Shown here piece by piece: positions 26,891 through 35,324 of a DNA stretch of 49,884 nt. A program made the translations under genes and the position numbers. Location of the stretch: positions 1 to 49,884 of the forward strand of contig JAUZNW010000005.1 in NCBI GenBank assembly GCA_030706785.1, read 5' to 3'. How positions within the stretch are numbered: position 1 is the first letter of the stretch; each line of letters opens with the position of its first letter. This stretch comes from Bacteroidota bacterium (GTDB lineage: Bacteria; Bacteroidota; Bacteroidia; Bacteroidales; VadinHA17). Below the pieces are notes generated by a model. The model searched no databases and was not told where the DNA came from. It saw only the letters and a list, made by a program, of their open reading frames with translations.

Positions 26891-27466
26891 CTAGATTTTC
26901 GCGATCTTCCTCGGGTCATCCACCCAGGTGCTGTTATTGCTTAATGCAACAATTACATCTGGAGGGGTTGCAGCTATATCCCACATACCCTTATGCTCGG
27001 TTCTCAGGAAATGTCCCTGGACCATGTGTTCGAGAAACTCTATCAAATGCCTGTAGTAGTTCAGGGTGTTAAGTATAACAACAGGGCCCTTGAACAGCCC
27101 GAGCTGCTTCAGTGTAATTGCCTCAGTGACTTCCTCCAGCGTTCCGATACCTCCCGGCAGAGCTACCACGGCATCAGCCCTGGCAAGCATGTTCTTTTTC
27201 CTTTCCCCCATGTCAGCAGTGATTATCATATCCTGCACGAGTGGATGACTCCAGCCTTCGTCATTCATAAATGATGGTATGACTCCTGTAATTGATCCGT
27301 CGTTTTCAAGCACGGCATCAGCAAGGATGCCCATAAGGCCTATACCTCCGCCTCCGTATATCACATTGATTTTTGACCTGGCAAAAAGGGACCCGAGTTC
27401 GGCAGCAGCATCTCCGTATCGTTTATCGATACGGCTGCTTGAGGAAGCAAAGACACATGCTGTCAT
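26891..27466 (-). CDS. LOG-family nucleoside monophosphate phosphoribohydrolase (TIGR00730)
   Basis: 191 residues, one Rossmann-like domain. The signature motifs are YGGGGIGLMG (about 38-46), GERKKNML (about 88-95) and PGGIGTLEEVTE (104-115), which contribute the active-site Arg and Glu. Family members cleave cytokinin-like or other nucleoside 5'-monophosphates to a base and ribose phosphate; in bacteria the natural substrate is often unclear, and many copies are misnamed lysine decarboxylases. It lies 29 bases downstream of trxA on the same strand and is probably the last gene of the dnaE-trxA transcript. Confidence 0.88.
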   Translation of the reverse strand: MTACVFASSSSRIDKRYGDAAAELGSLFARSKINVIYGGGGIGLMGILADAVLENDGSITGVIPSFMNDEGWSHPLVQDMIITADMGERKKNMLARADAVVALPGGIGTLEEVTEAITLKQLGLFKGPVVILNTLNYYRHLIEFLEHMVQGHFLRTEHKGMWDIAATPPDVIVALSNNSTWVDDPRKIAKI

Positions 27467-27495
27467 CTGATAAAAAATAAATGAGGAGAGATTCT

Positions 27496-27816
27496 CTATT
27501 GGAGCAGATTTTTCAGCTTGTTCACGAAATTGGCCTTGGGAACCGCACCGACCTGCTTGTCGGCCACCTCCCCATCCTTGAAGTAAAGAACTGTAGGTAT
27601 GTTTCTTATCCCGAACTTTGCCACAACTGCCGGACTGTTATCGACATCACATTTTGCTACAACTGCCTTGCCTGAATATTCCTTTGATATCTCTTCCAGG
27701 GCTGGTGATATTATTCTGCACGGCCCGCACCATTCGGCCCAGAAATCAACCAAAACCGGCTTATCGGAATGAAGAACAACCTCATCAAAGTTGACATCAT
27801 TTACTTCTAATGCCAT
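27496..27816 (-). CDS. trxA: Thioredoxin
   Basis: 106 residues from the ATG complementary to 27814-27816; an upstream in-frame codon would add 15 residues that do not fit the family. The active site is WAEWCGPCR with C30 and C33, and the cis-proline segment is IRNIPTVLYFKDGE. There is no signal peptide, so it is the cytoplasmic disulphide reductant. It follows dnaE by 51 bases, an arrangement common in Bacteroidota, and has its own TATCTTTG box in that gap. Confidence 0.95.
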   Translation of the reverse strand: MALEVNDVNFDEVVLHSDKPVLVDFWAEWCGPCRIISPALEEISKEYSGKAVVAKCDVDNSPAVVAKFGIRNIPTVLYFKDGEVADKQVGAVPKANFVNKLKNLLQ

Positions 27817-27858
27817 AATGTTTAAGTGATTAAAGAATTGTTGATTTTTTAACAGTGG

Positions 27859-27866
27859 CAAAGATA
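27859..27866 (-). promoter_or_regulatory. TAnnTTTG box before trxA
   Basis: Reads TATCTTTG on the minus strand, an exact -7 consensus match, immediately after the dnaE stop codon and about 42 bases before the trxA start at 27816. It suggests that trxA can be transcribed separately from dnaE. Confidence 0.5.
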
Positions 27867-27867
27867 G

Positions 27868-30800
27868 CTAATTAACTTTATATTCTATGCCCGGGAAATC
27901 ATCCAGGAATGAAATTAATTCATTGTTAAGCCTGACCCTGATCGTCCTTGAGAACATTGATAATGATATTTTATCGGACGGATCATAAAACAAAAACTTC
28001 AATTCAGTATCGCCCCTGTTTTCCTTTATCAACTCGTGCAATTCATTGATCATTTCCTTGTCGATATTATCAGGATTGATCTTTATTGTAACTGATTTTA
28101 TAAGTTCATCCTTTACGCTTGAAAGCAGGTTGATGCTCCTGATGTGGAATTCAAGTTCATCTTCCCTGTACTTTCTTTTCTGGACCCTTCCCTTAACCAG
28201 CAGGTAATAGCCAGTGATGAAGAACTTGCTGAATTCGAGATACTCCTTGTCGAACATAATAAATCTGAAGGAATCAGTGTAGTCCTGGAGCGTAAAAGAG
28301 CCATACGGCTTGCCATTCTTGCTGATCCCGTTCTTGGTTTCTATGATCATTCCGGCTACAATCACATCCTTCTCATAGTACTCGCCCAGGTTTTGAAGGT
28401 CGGCGAGCGTTGCAGTCGCAAATGTGTTTATTTCAAGCTTGAAATCATCAAGAGGGTGGGAGGAGAGGTAAATGCCTATTACCTCCTTCTCCCTGTTCAG
28501 CTTTTCAAGCTTCGGCCAGTCGGGGCAGGGTACCGGTTCAGGCTTGATGATATCAAAGCCGCCTGTTCCGCCAAAAAGGGTTTGCTGGCTTGAGCTTCTG
28601 ACCACCCTGACATTATTGCCATAACGGATAAGGCTTTCAATAAAGCTGTTCCCTTTTGTATCAATCGAGAAATATTGTGCCCTTGTAATTCCAGGGAAAC
28701 AGTCAAATGACCCTGCAACCGCCATTGCTTCCAGGTTTTTCTTATTAAGCGAGGCAAGGTTGACCCTTTCAAAAAGATCATAGATGTTCTTAAAAACGCC
28801 ATTTCTTTCTCTCTCTTCAATAAGTTGAAGCACAGCGCTTTCGCCCACTCCCTTAATGGCGCCCAGGCCGAACCTGATATTCCCGTCCTTATTGACAGTG
28901 AATTTCACATTACTTTCATTAACATCGGGTCCAAGGACTTCCATACCCATTCTCCTTGTCTCATCCATGAAGGTGGTGATTTTCTTGATGTCGCTGATGT
29001 TGCGGCTGAGGACTGCAGCCATGTACTCAGCGGGGTAATGGGATTTCAGGTAACCTGTCTGGAATGCCACCAGGGCATAACATGTGGAATGGGATTTATT
29101 GAATGCATACTGGGCGAAAGCTTCCCAGTCGGACCAGATCCTGTTAATTATGTTTTCATCATAGCCATTTTTCCTGCATCCTTCGATGAATTTCAGGTGC
29201 ATCTCATCCATTATCGATTTCTTTTTCTTGCCCATGGCTTTCCTGAGGGAATCCGCTTCACCCTTTGTAAAGCCGGCGAGCTCCTGGGAAAGAAGCATTA
29301 CCTGCTCCTGGTAAACAGTTATTCCATACGAGTCGCTCAGATATTTTTCCATTACAGGCAGGGGAGTATCTATCGTCTCCAGCCCGTGCTTCCTCCGGAT
29401 GAATTTCGGAATATACTCCATTGGCCCTGGTCTGTACAGCGCATTCATGGCTATAAGGTCCTCAAACCTGTTGGGCTTAAGCTCACGCAGGTAACGTTTC
29501 ATCCCTGTTGACTCAAACTGGAATATACCGGTTGTTTCCCCGTTGCTGAATAGCTCAAAGGTTTTTTTATCGTCCAGCGGCAGGTTTTCGATATCAATAT
29601 CGATGCCCTTCGACCTTTTAATGTTGGCTACGGCATCCTTGATGATCGACAGTGTTTTGAGCCCGAGGAAATCCATCTTCAGAAGACCAACAGACTCCAC
29701 CTGGCTCCCGTCATACTGGGTTGCGTAGAGATCCGTATCCTTGGCTGTGCAAAGCGGGATGTAGTTATCGAGCGAATCCTTTCCTATAATAATGCCGCAT
29801 GCATGAACTCCGGTCTGTCTTACAGAACCTTCAAGGACTTCGGCGTACTTCAGGGTCTGTGCTACCAGTTTGTTGGATGAATTTCTTTCCTTTGCCAGTT
29901 CAGGCACCTCAGTATAAGCTTCAGCAAGGGTGACGCCAGGCTTTTCCGGGACCATTTTAGCGAGCCGGTCAGCTTCGGCAAGAGGAAGTTTCTGTACTCT
30001 TGCCACATCCCTGATGGCCATCTTTGCGGCCATGGTACCGAATGTGATTATATGGGCAACTTTATCGTGGCCGTACTTGTTCACAACGTATTTCAGAACA
30101 TCCTCCCTGCCGTCCTCGTCAAAATCGATGTCAATATCTGGCAGGGATATACGGTCGAGGTTAAGGAATCTTTCGAAAAGGAGCCCGTACCTGATAGGAT
30201 CGATATCGGTTATCCTAAGGCAATATGCAACAGCTGATCCTGCAGCGGAACCTCTCCCTGGTCCGACCGAAACGCCCATCCTTCGTGCAGCTTTCAGGAA
30301 GTCCTGCACAATGAGAAAATATCCCGGAAATCCCATTTTGGCAATAGTATCCAGTTCAAAATCAATCCTTTCAGTTAATTCCTGTGTCAGTGTGCCCCAC
30401 CTTTCCTTTGCTCCCTGGTAAGTAAGGTCCCTTAAGTATTTATCCTTGTCGGTATATCCTTCAGGGAGCTCAAAATCGGGCATTATGGGATCGTGATCAA
30501 GCTTGTATTTTTCAATTTTGGCCACGAGCTCTGCAACGTTGTTCACGGCCTCCGGGATATCGCTGAAAATAGTCCGCATTTCCTCCTCGGTCTTGAAATA
30601 TTCCTGTTTGGAATACCTGAGCCTGTCGGGATCGTCAATATCCTTTACGGTATTTATACAAATCAGTCTGTCGTGAGCTTCGGCATCCTCTGCGTTGATG
30701 AAATGCACATCGTTTGTTGCAATGATTTTAACATTGTATTTTGCAGAAAGCTTCCTGAATGCTTCAATCACTTTTTGCTGCTGCGGGAATACAGTCCTGT

Positions 30801-31353
30801 CAGCTTCGGGATCGTTGGTTTCATGCCGCTGGACCTCAAGATAAAAGTCATCCCCGAACAAATCAATATAACTCCTGAGTGCTGCTTCTGCGCCTTCAAT
30901 AGTGCCATGCAGTATCTCATCCTGTATCTCACCTGCCAGGCAGGCCGAGCTAGCTATTAAACCATCCCTGTACCTTGCCAGCAATTCCTTGTCAACCCTT
31001 GGTTTATAGTAAAACCCTTTAGTCCATGCAAGCGAAACAAGTTTGATCAGGTTTCTATAGCCTGCCATATCCTTTGCCAGGAGAATAAGATGATCACCCG
31101 ATCTGTCTTCCTTTCCAGTCATTTCGGCTATCGATCTCTTTGCCACATAGATCTCACAGCCGATTATAGGTTTTATGCCTTTACGGGTAGCACAAGAATG
31201 GAATTCCTTTACACCGAACATATTGCCATGATCAGTAATGGCAACAGCTTCCATACCCATCGACTTTGCCTTATCGATGAGGTTTGAAATGTTGCTCGCT
31301 CCGTCAAGGATCGAGTACTGGGTATGAACATGAAGGTGCGAAAAACCAGCCAT
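27868..31353 (-). CDS. dnaE: DNA polymerase III alpha subunit
   Basis: 1161 residues, almost the length of E. coli DnaE (1160). The N-terminal PHP domain keeps its metal-site motifs (FSHLHVHTQYSILDGAS, AITDHGNMFG). The three catalytic aspartates are D406 and D408 (LPDIDIDFDED) and D561 (LLKMDFLGLKTL), matching D401, D403 and D555 of E. coli. The tail carries an OB-fold (VIVAGMIIETKNGISKNGKP) after the helix-hairpin-helix region. It is the catalytic core of the replicative polymerase. The gene is first in a minus-strand set with trxA and a LOG-family gene. Confidence 0.97.
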   Translation of the reverse strand: MAGFSHLHVHTQYSILDGASNISNLIDKAKSMGMEAVAITDHGNMFGVKEFHSCATRKGIKPIIGCEIYVAKRSIAEMTGKEDRSGDHLILLAKDMAGYRNLIKLVSLAWTKGFYYKPRVDKELLARYRDGLIASSACLAGEIQDEILHGTIEGAEAALRSYIDLFGDDFYLEVQRHETNDPEADRTVFPQQQKVIEAFRKLSAKYNVKIIATNDVHFINAEDAEAHDRLICINTVKDIDDPDRLRYSKQEYFKTEEEMRTIFSDIPEAVNNVAELVAKIEKYKLDHDPIMPDFELPEGYTDKDKYLRDLTYQGAKERWGTLTQELTERIDFELDTIAKMGFPGYFLIVQDFLKAARRMGVSVGPGRGSAAGSAVAYCLRITDIDPIRYGLLFERFLNLDRISLPDIDIDFDEDGREDVLKYVVNKYGHDKVAHIITFGTMAAKMAIRDVARVQKLPLAEADRLAKMVPEKPGVTLAEAYTEVPELAKERNSSNKLVAQTLKYAEVLEGSVRQTGVHACGIIIGKDSLDNYIPLCTAKDTDLYATQYDGSQVESVGLLKMDFLGLKTLSIIKDAVANIKRSKGIDIDIENLPLDDKKTFELFSNGETTGIFQFESTGMKRYLRELKPNRFEDLIAMNALYRPGPMEYIPKFIRRKHGLETIDTPLPVMEKYLSDSYGITVYQEQVMLLSQELAGFTKGEADSLRKAMGKKKKSIMDEMHLKFIEGCRKNGYDENIINRIWSDWEAFAQYAFNKSHSTCYALVAFQTGYLKSHYPAEYMAAVLSRNISDIKKITTFMDETRRMGMEVLGPDVNESNVKFTVNKDGNIRFGLGAIKGVGESAVLQLIEERERNGVFKNIYDLFERVNLASLNKKNLEAMAVAGSFDCFPGITRAQYFSIDTKGNSFIESLIRYGNNVRVVRSSSQQTLFGGTGGFDIIKPEPVPCPDWPKLEKLNREKEVIGIYLSSHPLDDFKLEINTFATATLADLQNLGEYYEKDVIVAGMIIETKNGISKNGKPYGSFTLQDYTDSFRFIMFDKEYLEFSKFFITGYYLLVKGRVQKRKYREDELEFHIRSINLLSSVKDELIKSVTIKINPDNIDKEMINELHELIKENRGDTELKFLFYDPSDKISLSMFSRTIRVRLNNELISFLDDFPGIEYKVN

Positions 31354-31385
31354 AATAAAAACCTGGGATCATAAAGTCCGGTTCA

Positions 31386-31393
31386 CAAAATTA
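31386..31393 (-). promoter_or_regulatory. TAnnTTTG box before dnaE
   Basis: Reads TAATTTTG on the minus strand, an exact -7 consensus match, with about 32 bases to the dnaE ATG at 31353. A TTTG also occurs 12 bases upstream, closer than the usual -33 spacing. Confidence 0.5.
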
Positions 31394-31522
31394 GCTAAAA
31401 ACAGGCAAAAGTCACCGGCATGACAGCAGGAGATATTAACTTACATCTAGCAATTGGGATCCCGGAAGGTTAAATAAAGTCCCTGAGCGTTTTTCCCAGG
31501 CGGATAGCTTTAAAGCTTCGAT

Positions 31523-31729
31523 TCATTTTATTCCCAGACTTTTCTTGAGTTTTCCAACAGCGATTATTAAAGCCATATGCTCTTTATTCAGGTCTTTAAG
31601 TCGTCCTCTGAGTTCAGTAAGGCACAGTTCATCGCCTGTCTCGCCAAGCTGATTTATAGCATTGATCCTTATCTCGGGATCATCATCGTCAAGCTGCCTT
31701 AGAAATGTACTAATCATATGATCATCCAT
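31523..31729 (-). CDS. Small HEAT-repeat-like protein
   Basis: 68 residues. The sequence DDDDPEIRINAINQLGETGD has the spacing of one HEAT/PBS-lyase-type helical repeat, and a second helix pair follows. It is acidic at the N-terminus and basic at the C-terminus (KLKKSLGIK). It has no signal peptide or catalytic motif, so a protein-binding or structural role is the most that can be inferred. It lies 30 bases downstream of a four-helix membrane protein on the same strand and may be co-transcribed with it. Confidence 0.65.
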   Translation of the reverse strand: MDDHMISTFLRQLDDDDPEIRINAINQLGETGDELCLTELRGRLKDLNKEHMALIIAVGKLKKSLGIK

Positions 31730-31759
31730 AACGGAATTGTGATTATGAATTTAAACTCT

Positions 31760-32122
31760 CTATTGAGAACTTTTTTTCAGAAAGTGCATAAACACCGCAA
31801 TAAGCGTAAGGATGAAAAGGACGATAAATATGGACATCATTGCAAGACTTCCTTTTTCTCCATAGTACCCGGCTGCGTTAAGAACGGAATAGACCACCAT
31901 TCCAAGACCGAACATGTTAATATGTTTCCCCATAGAGCTCTTTCTTATTACAAACGCACCGCTTATGATGCACACGAGGGCCATCAGGAATTCTGAAAAT
32001 AAATGAAATGACAGCTCTGTTTTCCCTTCAGGTACATTTCCTTTTAAAATGATCAGCGTCCACATTGCGAGGACCGAAATTCCAATGAAAATCGAGTACA
32101 TTCCGATTATTTTATCTCTCAT
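31760..32122 (-). CDS. Small four-helix membrane protein, unknown function
   Basis: 120 residues from the ATG complementary to 32120-32122; an in-frame TTG two codons upstream is less likely. Four hydrophobic segments are visible: MYSIFIGISVLAMWTLIIL, LFSEFLMALVCIISGAFVI, HINMFGLGMVVYSVLNAAGY and MMSIFIVLFILTLIAVFMHF. I do not recognise the family. It sits between an NTF2-like lipoprotein upstream and the HEAT-like protein downstream on the same strand. Confidence 0.7.
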   Translation of the reverse strand: MRDKIIGMYSIFIGISVLAMWTLIILKGNVPEGKTELSFHLFSEFLMALVCIISGAFVIRKSSMGKHINMFGLGMVVYSVLNAAGYYGEKGSLAMMSIFIVLFILTLIAVFMHFLKKSSQ

Positions 32123-32139
32123 AGTCAAAGCTGTATTTG

Positions 32140-32574
32140 TTAATCCCAGACATATTTCCAGTCGTTACCCCTCTTTTTCCAAACCGTATGAAAAATACCG
32201 TAGTATTCTTTGCTTTTACCTGTGCTGTCTTTTACCGTATATGTATATCTCCCATAGGTATATCCAAGGGTTCCGCAATCCGATACATCAACAAAATCGG
32301 GTGTCCATTTCAACGTTACATTTGGATTGTAGCGTTTTTCATAATAATGCCTGATATTCTCTTTCCCGGAAATAAGTGAATCGTTGCCTCTCAAAATTGT
32401 TGCATTTTCATCAGCAAAGAAAAAGAAAGCTTCTGTCAGGCCTTTTTCAGAAGCCATTTTTTCGAAAGCTTTTTCAGCTTGCAGGATGTCATTTTTTGCA
32501 ATACTCACGTCGGTTATTGTATGGCATGAGAACACCAGAATAGTGCAGACCAACATAAACATAAATTTTTTCAT
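32140..32574 (-). CDS. NTF2-like (DUF4440-type) lipoprotein
   Basis: 144 residues from the ATG complementary to 32572-32574, chosen because the lipoprotein signal (MKKFMFMLVCTILVFSC) starts there. The mature part has the pattern of a DUF4440/SnoaL-like alpha+beta barrel: ILQAEKAFEKMASEKG, FADENATILRGNDSLISGKE and TGKSKEYYGIFHTVWKKRG. This fold binds small hydrophobic ligands in many proteins but the substrate here is unknown. The gene ends 17 bases before the four-helix membrane protein and is divergent from the small zinc-ribbon gene. Confidence 0.78.
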   Translation of the reverse strand: MKKFMFMLVCTILVFSCHTITDVSIAKNDILQAEKAFEKMASEKGLTEAFFFFADENATILRGNDSLISGKENIRHYYEKRYNPNVTLKWTPDFVDVSDCGTLGYTYGRYTYTVKDSTGKSKEYYGIFHTVWKKRGNDWKYVWD

Positions 32575-32692
32575 AGGTATAAATATTGACATTTTATGCC
32601 AGGCCGGCGGGCTGTGTTTTTATTAATTTTATCCGTTGTAATTTAACCAAACTATTTGAAACTCACCGGGAGAAACCGGACTGAATGGTACC

Positions 32693-32887
32693 ATGGTATT
32701 GAAAACATCAAATAAAACAAAGATTGCTCCGATTGAACCTATATGCAGAAAAATTGTATACACTTCCAGGGAGGAGGCTGAGGCTGCCATTGCCCATATA
32801 AAGGAAATACGAAGGGTTCGGGAAATACATGCCTACAGGTGCAACATCTGCGGATTCTGGCACCTTACGAGCAAATCCGGCAAATAA
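32693..32887 (+). CDS. Small zinc-ribbon-like protein
   Basis: 64 residues. The C-terminal motif YRCNICGFWHLTS, with an earlier Cys in PICRK, resembles a small family found in bacteria and phages (CPxCxxWHLT type) that probably binds zinc through CxxC and His. A helix rich in Ala, Glu and Arg (REEAEAAIAHIKEIRR) links the two parts. It is the only plus-strand gene I support in the last 18 kb, set between the divergent NTF2-like lipoprotein and the convergent rsgA 8 bases downstream. A nucleic-acid-binding role is plausible but not shown. Confidence 0.7.
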   Translation: MVLKTSNKTKIAPIEPICRKIVYTSREEAEAAIAHIKEIRRVREIHAYRCNICGFWHLTSKSGK

Positions 32888-32895
32888 GGTCACAG

Positions 32896-33963
32896 TCAGA
32901 ATTTGTTTTTCTTTTTCTCTTTCAGAATCTCCTTTACCATCTTTCCAAACTGCCTGTCTTTTCTCCGTTTTTCAGCGAGGGATATCTGGAATCTCTTCTG
33001 TTCCTTCAGTACTTTCCTGAAATTATCCAGAGAATCTTTGTCTATTGTCCCGTTTTGAAGCGCCTCAATAACAGCACACCCTTTCTCATCGATGTGCCGG
33101 CAATCAGGGAATTTGCACCTTAACGTCAGATTGAATATTTCCTGGAAGGTATTCCGGATACCTTCAATGTTATCCGTCATTCCAAGCTCCCTCATACCCG
33201 GATTGTCGATTAATATCGCGCCGTTGTCAAGGACGAACAGCTCCCTGTGTTCGGTTGCGTGCCTTCCTTTATTGGTAGACCGGCTTATTTCCCTGGTTTT
33301 AAGGATTTCTTTCTTCAGCAGATTATTTATCAAAGTAGATTTCCCAACACCTGAAGATCCCATAACACAGTAAGTTTTACCTTTCTGAATGAAGGCATTG
33401 ATCTGATCCAGGCCCTCGCCAGTCAGGTTACTGAGGAGGAAATAATTGACCCTGTTGTCCCTTTTCCTGAGCAGCTCGATTGAATCCTTAACTTCTTTAC
33501 CGGTTGCTTTGTCAATTTTGCTGATTATCAGAACCGGTTCGATATTTGAGGAATAACAAATAGATAAATACCTTTCAAGCCTGTTTATATTGAAGTTGTT
33601 GTCGATTGACTGCATGATGAAAGCGTAATCCACATTTGTGGAAATAATTTGCTTCTCTCCGGGCTTTCCGACCGCCTGGCGTTCCAGGATCGATTTGCGG
33701 GGAAGGATCCTTTGAATCAGTGCTAAGTCCTGTTCGTATATAACCATTGTGACCCAGTCGCCGACAGCCGGGAAGTCTGCTCTCGAGGCTGCAGAGAATC
33801 TAAGATTTCCTGTGATTTCTGCTTCATATTCCTGATCGCCGGTAGCGACAAGATACCTTTCCCGGTCTTCACGGATTACCCGTCCGGTTGTGAAGCCGGA
33901 AAAATCCGCTTTCTGCAGGAATTCAGTAAGTTCTTTTGTAAATCCAAGGTCAGACAGGTTCAT
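32896..33963 (-). CDS. rsgA: Ribosome small-subunit-dependent GTPase A
   Basis: 355 residues with the circularly permuted GTPase order of the family. An N-terminal OB-fold is followed by the G4-like IISKIDK (147-152), G1 GSSGVGKST (202-210), the switch region STNKGRHAT (229-237) and G3 DNPGMRE (253-259). The zinc site is C283, C288, H290 and C296 (CKFPDCRHIDEKGC). RsgA checks late 30S ribosome assembly and releases RbfA. The C-terminus is strongly basic. Its start overlaps the stop of the small membrane-protein gene upstream by 4 bases, linking it to the sigma-factor gene set. Confidence 0.95.
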   Translation of the reverse strand: MNLSDLGFTKELTEFLQKADFSGFTTGRVIREDRERYLVATGDQEYEAEITGNLRFSAASRADFPAVGDWVTMVIYEQDLALIQRILPRKSILERQAVGKPGEKQIISTNVDYAFIMQSIDNNFNINRLERYLSICYSSNIEPVLIISKIDKATGKEVKDSIELLRKRDNRVNYFLLSNLTGEGLDQINAFIQKGKTYCVMGSSGVGKSTLINNLLKKEILKTREISRSTNKGRHATEHRELFVLDNGAILIDNPGMRELGMTDNIEGIRNTFQEIFNLTLRCKFPDCRHIDEKGCAVIEALQNGTIDKDSLDNFRKVLKEQKRFQISLAEKRRKDRQFGKMVKEILKEKKKNKF

Positions 33964-34199
33964 GCCGCTTTCCCTCCGGGAGTTCTGCTGGCCAGGTATC
34001 CGACTAGCATATATACAGCGAAAATTATTAAAAGCCTGAATACAAAATTTATAAGCGTGTCACTGACCGAATGTGATCTGCTGTCAATACTAATAAAAGT
34101 ATAAATTGCATAAGCTGCACCGGCCAATGATATCAGCCAGCCAATCACAGATACCGGCATGAAGATTATTCCAGCTCTTTTAAACCAGGGTAATTTCAT
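33960..34199 (-). CDS. Small two-helix membrane protein
   Basis: 79 residues from the ATG complementary to 34197-34199; the open frame continues upstream but the first membrane segment follows this start well. Two hydrophobic segments are seen (FMPVSVIGWLISLAGAAYAI and INFVFRLLIIFAVYMLVGYL). I do not recognise the family. It lies 5 bases downstream of the three-helix membrane protein and overlaps rsgA by 4 bases, so sigma factor, two membrane proteins and rsgA look like one transcript. Confidence 0.7.
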   Translation of the reverse strand: MKLPWFKRAGIIFMPVSVIGWLISLAGAAYAIYTFISIDSRSHSVSDTLINFVFRLLIIFAVYMLVGYLASRTPGGKAA

Positions 34200-34204
34200 A
34201 ATGA

Positions 34205-34627
34205 TCAATCTATAAAGTAAATAATAAGAACAACGATGCATAAGCCAATGATAGCGATATTTACCCACAAAGCTCTGAATAAACCAGTTAACTCAGGTCT
34301 TCCTTCAAGGTAATAGATCTTCCTTATGCTGATGGTATTTATCAAGATCAGAACAACAGGAATAATAATGAAAAAAAAGTAGGCCAGCATTTTATTCCGG
34401 GCAATAAAATCCTGAAGACCCGAAAAAAATGTGGTGCCTGGCATATAGAAACTCTTCATAAGAAACATCAGGATGATAAAAAAGGGAATAACCAGCCACC
34501 ACCAGCTTAAAGCTGCTTTATCTTTTGTGTTTATTATTGCCTTGTTTAACACGTCCTCGTGTTTTAAATGACCGACCTCAGGTTTTGTCATTTTTCTTAA
34601 TTTGTCTTCAAAGGTTTCCATTTCCAT
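34205..34627 (-). CDS. Three-helix membrane protein, possible anti-sigma partner
   Basis: 140 residues from the ATG complementary to 34625-34627 (another ATG two codons later). A charged cytoplasmic N-terminus of about 40 residues (FEDKLRKMTKPEVGHLKHED) precedes three hydrophobic segments. It follows the ECF sigma-factor gene by 18 bases, the usual position of an anti-sigma factor, and the N-terminal cytoplasmic part would suit such a role. It shows no recognisable FecR or zinc-anti-sigma motif, so the function is an inference from position. Confidence 0.65.
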   Translation of the reverse strand: MEMETFEDKLRKMTKPEVGHLKHEDVLNKAIINTKDKAALSWWWLVIPFFIILMFLMKSFYMPGTTFFSGLQDFIARNKMLAYFFFIIIPVVLILINTISIRKIYYLEGRPELTGLFRALWVNIAIIGLCIVVLIIYFID

Positions 34628-34645
34628 ATCCAATAATGAGATCTA

Positions 34646-35203
34646 TCAGAAAGGGTTGCATTTTTGTCTTAGTTTTTCCAAACCCCGTGACAGCAATGAC
34701 TTCAGGGTTCCATCCTTAATTGCCAGTATTTCAGCAATTTCTTTATTCTCTTTGCCTTCAAAATATTTCAGGGAAATCACCTCCTGGTATTTTACCGGAA
34801 GCTTTCTCAGCTCGCTCAGGATCAGCATGAACTGATCATGTTTTTGAAGCTCAGCTTCATATTCTATCCTGTCTTCGTTCACATAGTCATTGAAACTGTC
34901 TCTGTCTGCACTGTCGATCCTTTCAAAAATTGAATTATGCTTTTTCCATTGCCTTATAAAAAGGTTGACCTCATTAGTTGCTATCCGGTAGAGCCATATT
35001 TTTACCGAAATGCCCCTGTATGAGAACCTGTTTATGTTTCTGAAAGCCTTGAAAAATGTTTCAGCTGCTATATCTGCAGCTTCATCAAAATTTCCGGTCC
35101 TTCTCAGAATATACCCGAAAATGGGTTTATAATACAATCTGAAAAGTTCCGAGAAATCGGCCGGGTTTGATCTGATCCTTCTTAACAGCTCCGATTCAAC
35201 CAT
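34646..35203 (-). CDS. ECF-type RNA polymerase sigma factor
   Basis: 185 residues from the ATG complementary to 35201-35203; a TTG 45 bases upstream is in frame. Region 2 is clear (DFSELFRLYYKPIFGYILRR, DEAADIAAETFFKAFRNI, SVKIWLYRIATNEVNLFIR) and region 4 has the helix-turn-helix (LPVKYQEVISLKYFEGKEN, EIAEILAIKDGTLKSLLSR). ECF sigma factors direct polymerase to stress or envelope regulons and are held by a co-encoded anti-sigma factor. The two membrane-protein genes directly downstream are the natural candidates. The promoter regions it serves cannot be named from this window. Confidence 0.9.
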   Translation of the reverse strand: MVESELLRRIRSNPADFSELFRLYYKPIFGYILRRTGNFDEAADIAAETFFKAFRNINRFSYRGISVKIWLYRIATNEVNLFIRQWKKHNSIFERIDSADRDSFNDYVNEDRIEYEAELQKHDQFMLILSELRKLPVKYQEVISLKYFEGKENKEIAEILAIKDGTLKSLLSRGLEKLRQKCNPF

Positions 35204-35324
35204 GTTCGGAAAGCAGTAATATTTTACCAATAATACATAAGTCTCCAATTAGTTGCATGAAATGCACGCTTATTTCTCAAGCCTGCAAAAGTCAGGTATA
35301 AATGGCGCATAATCAATATATCTG

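Noticed and set aside
31506-31517. Perfect palindrome AGCTTTAAAGCT after the HEAT-like gene
   Set aside because: It is short, AT-rich and has no loop or T run; chance occurrence is plausible.
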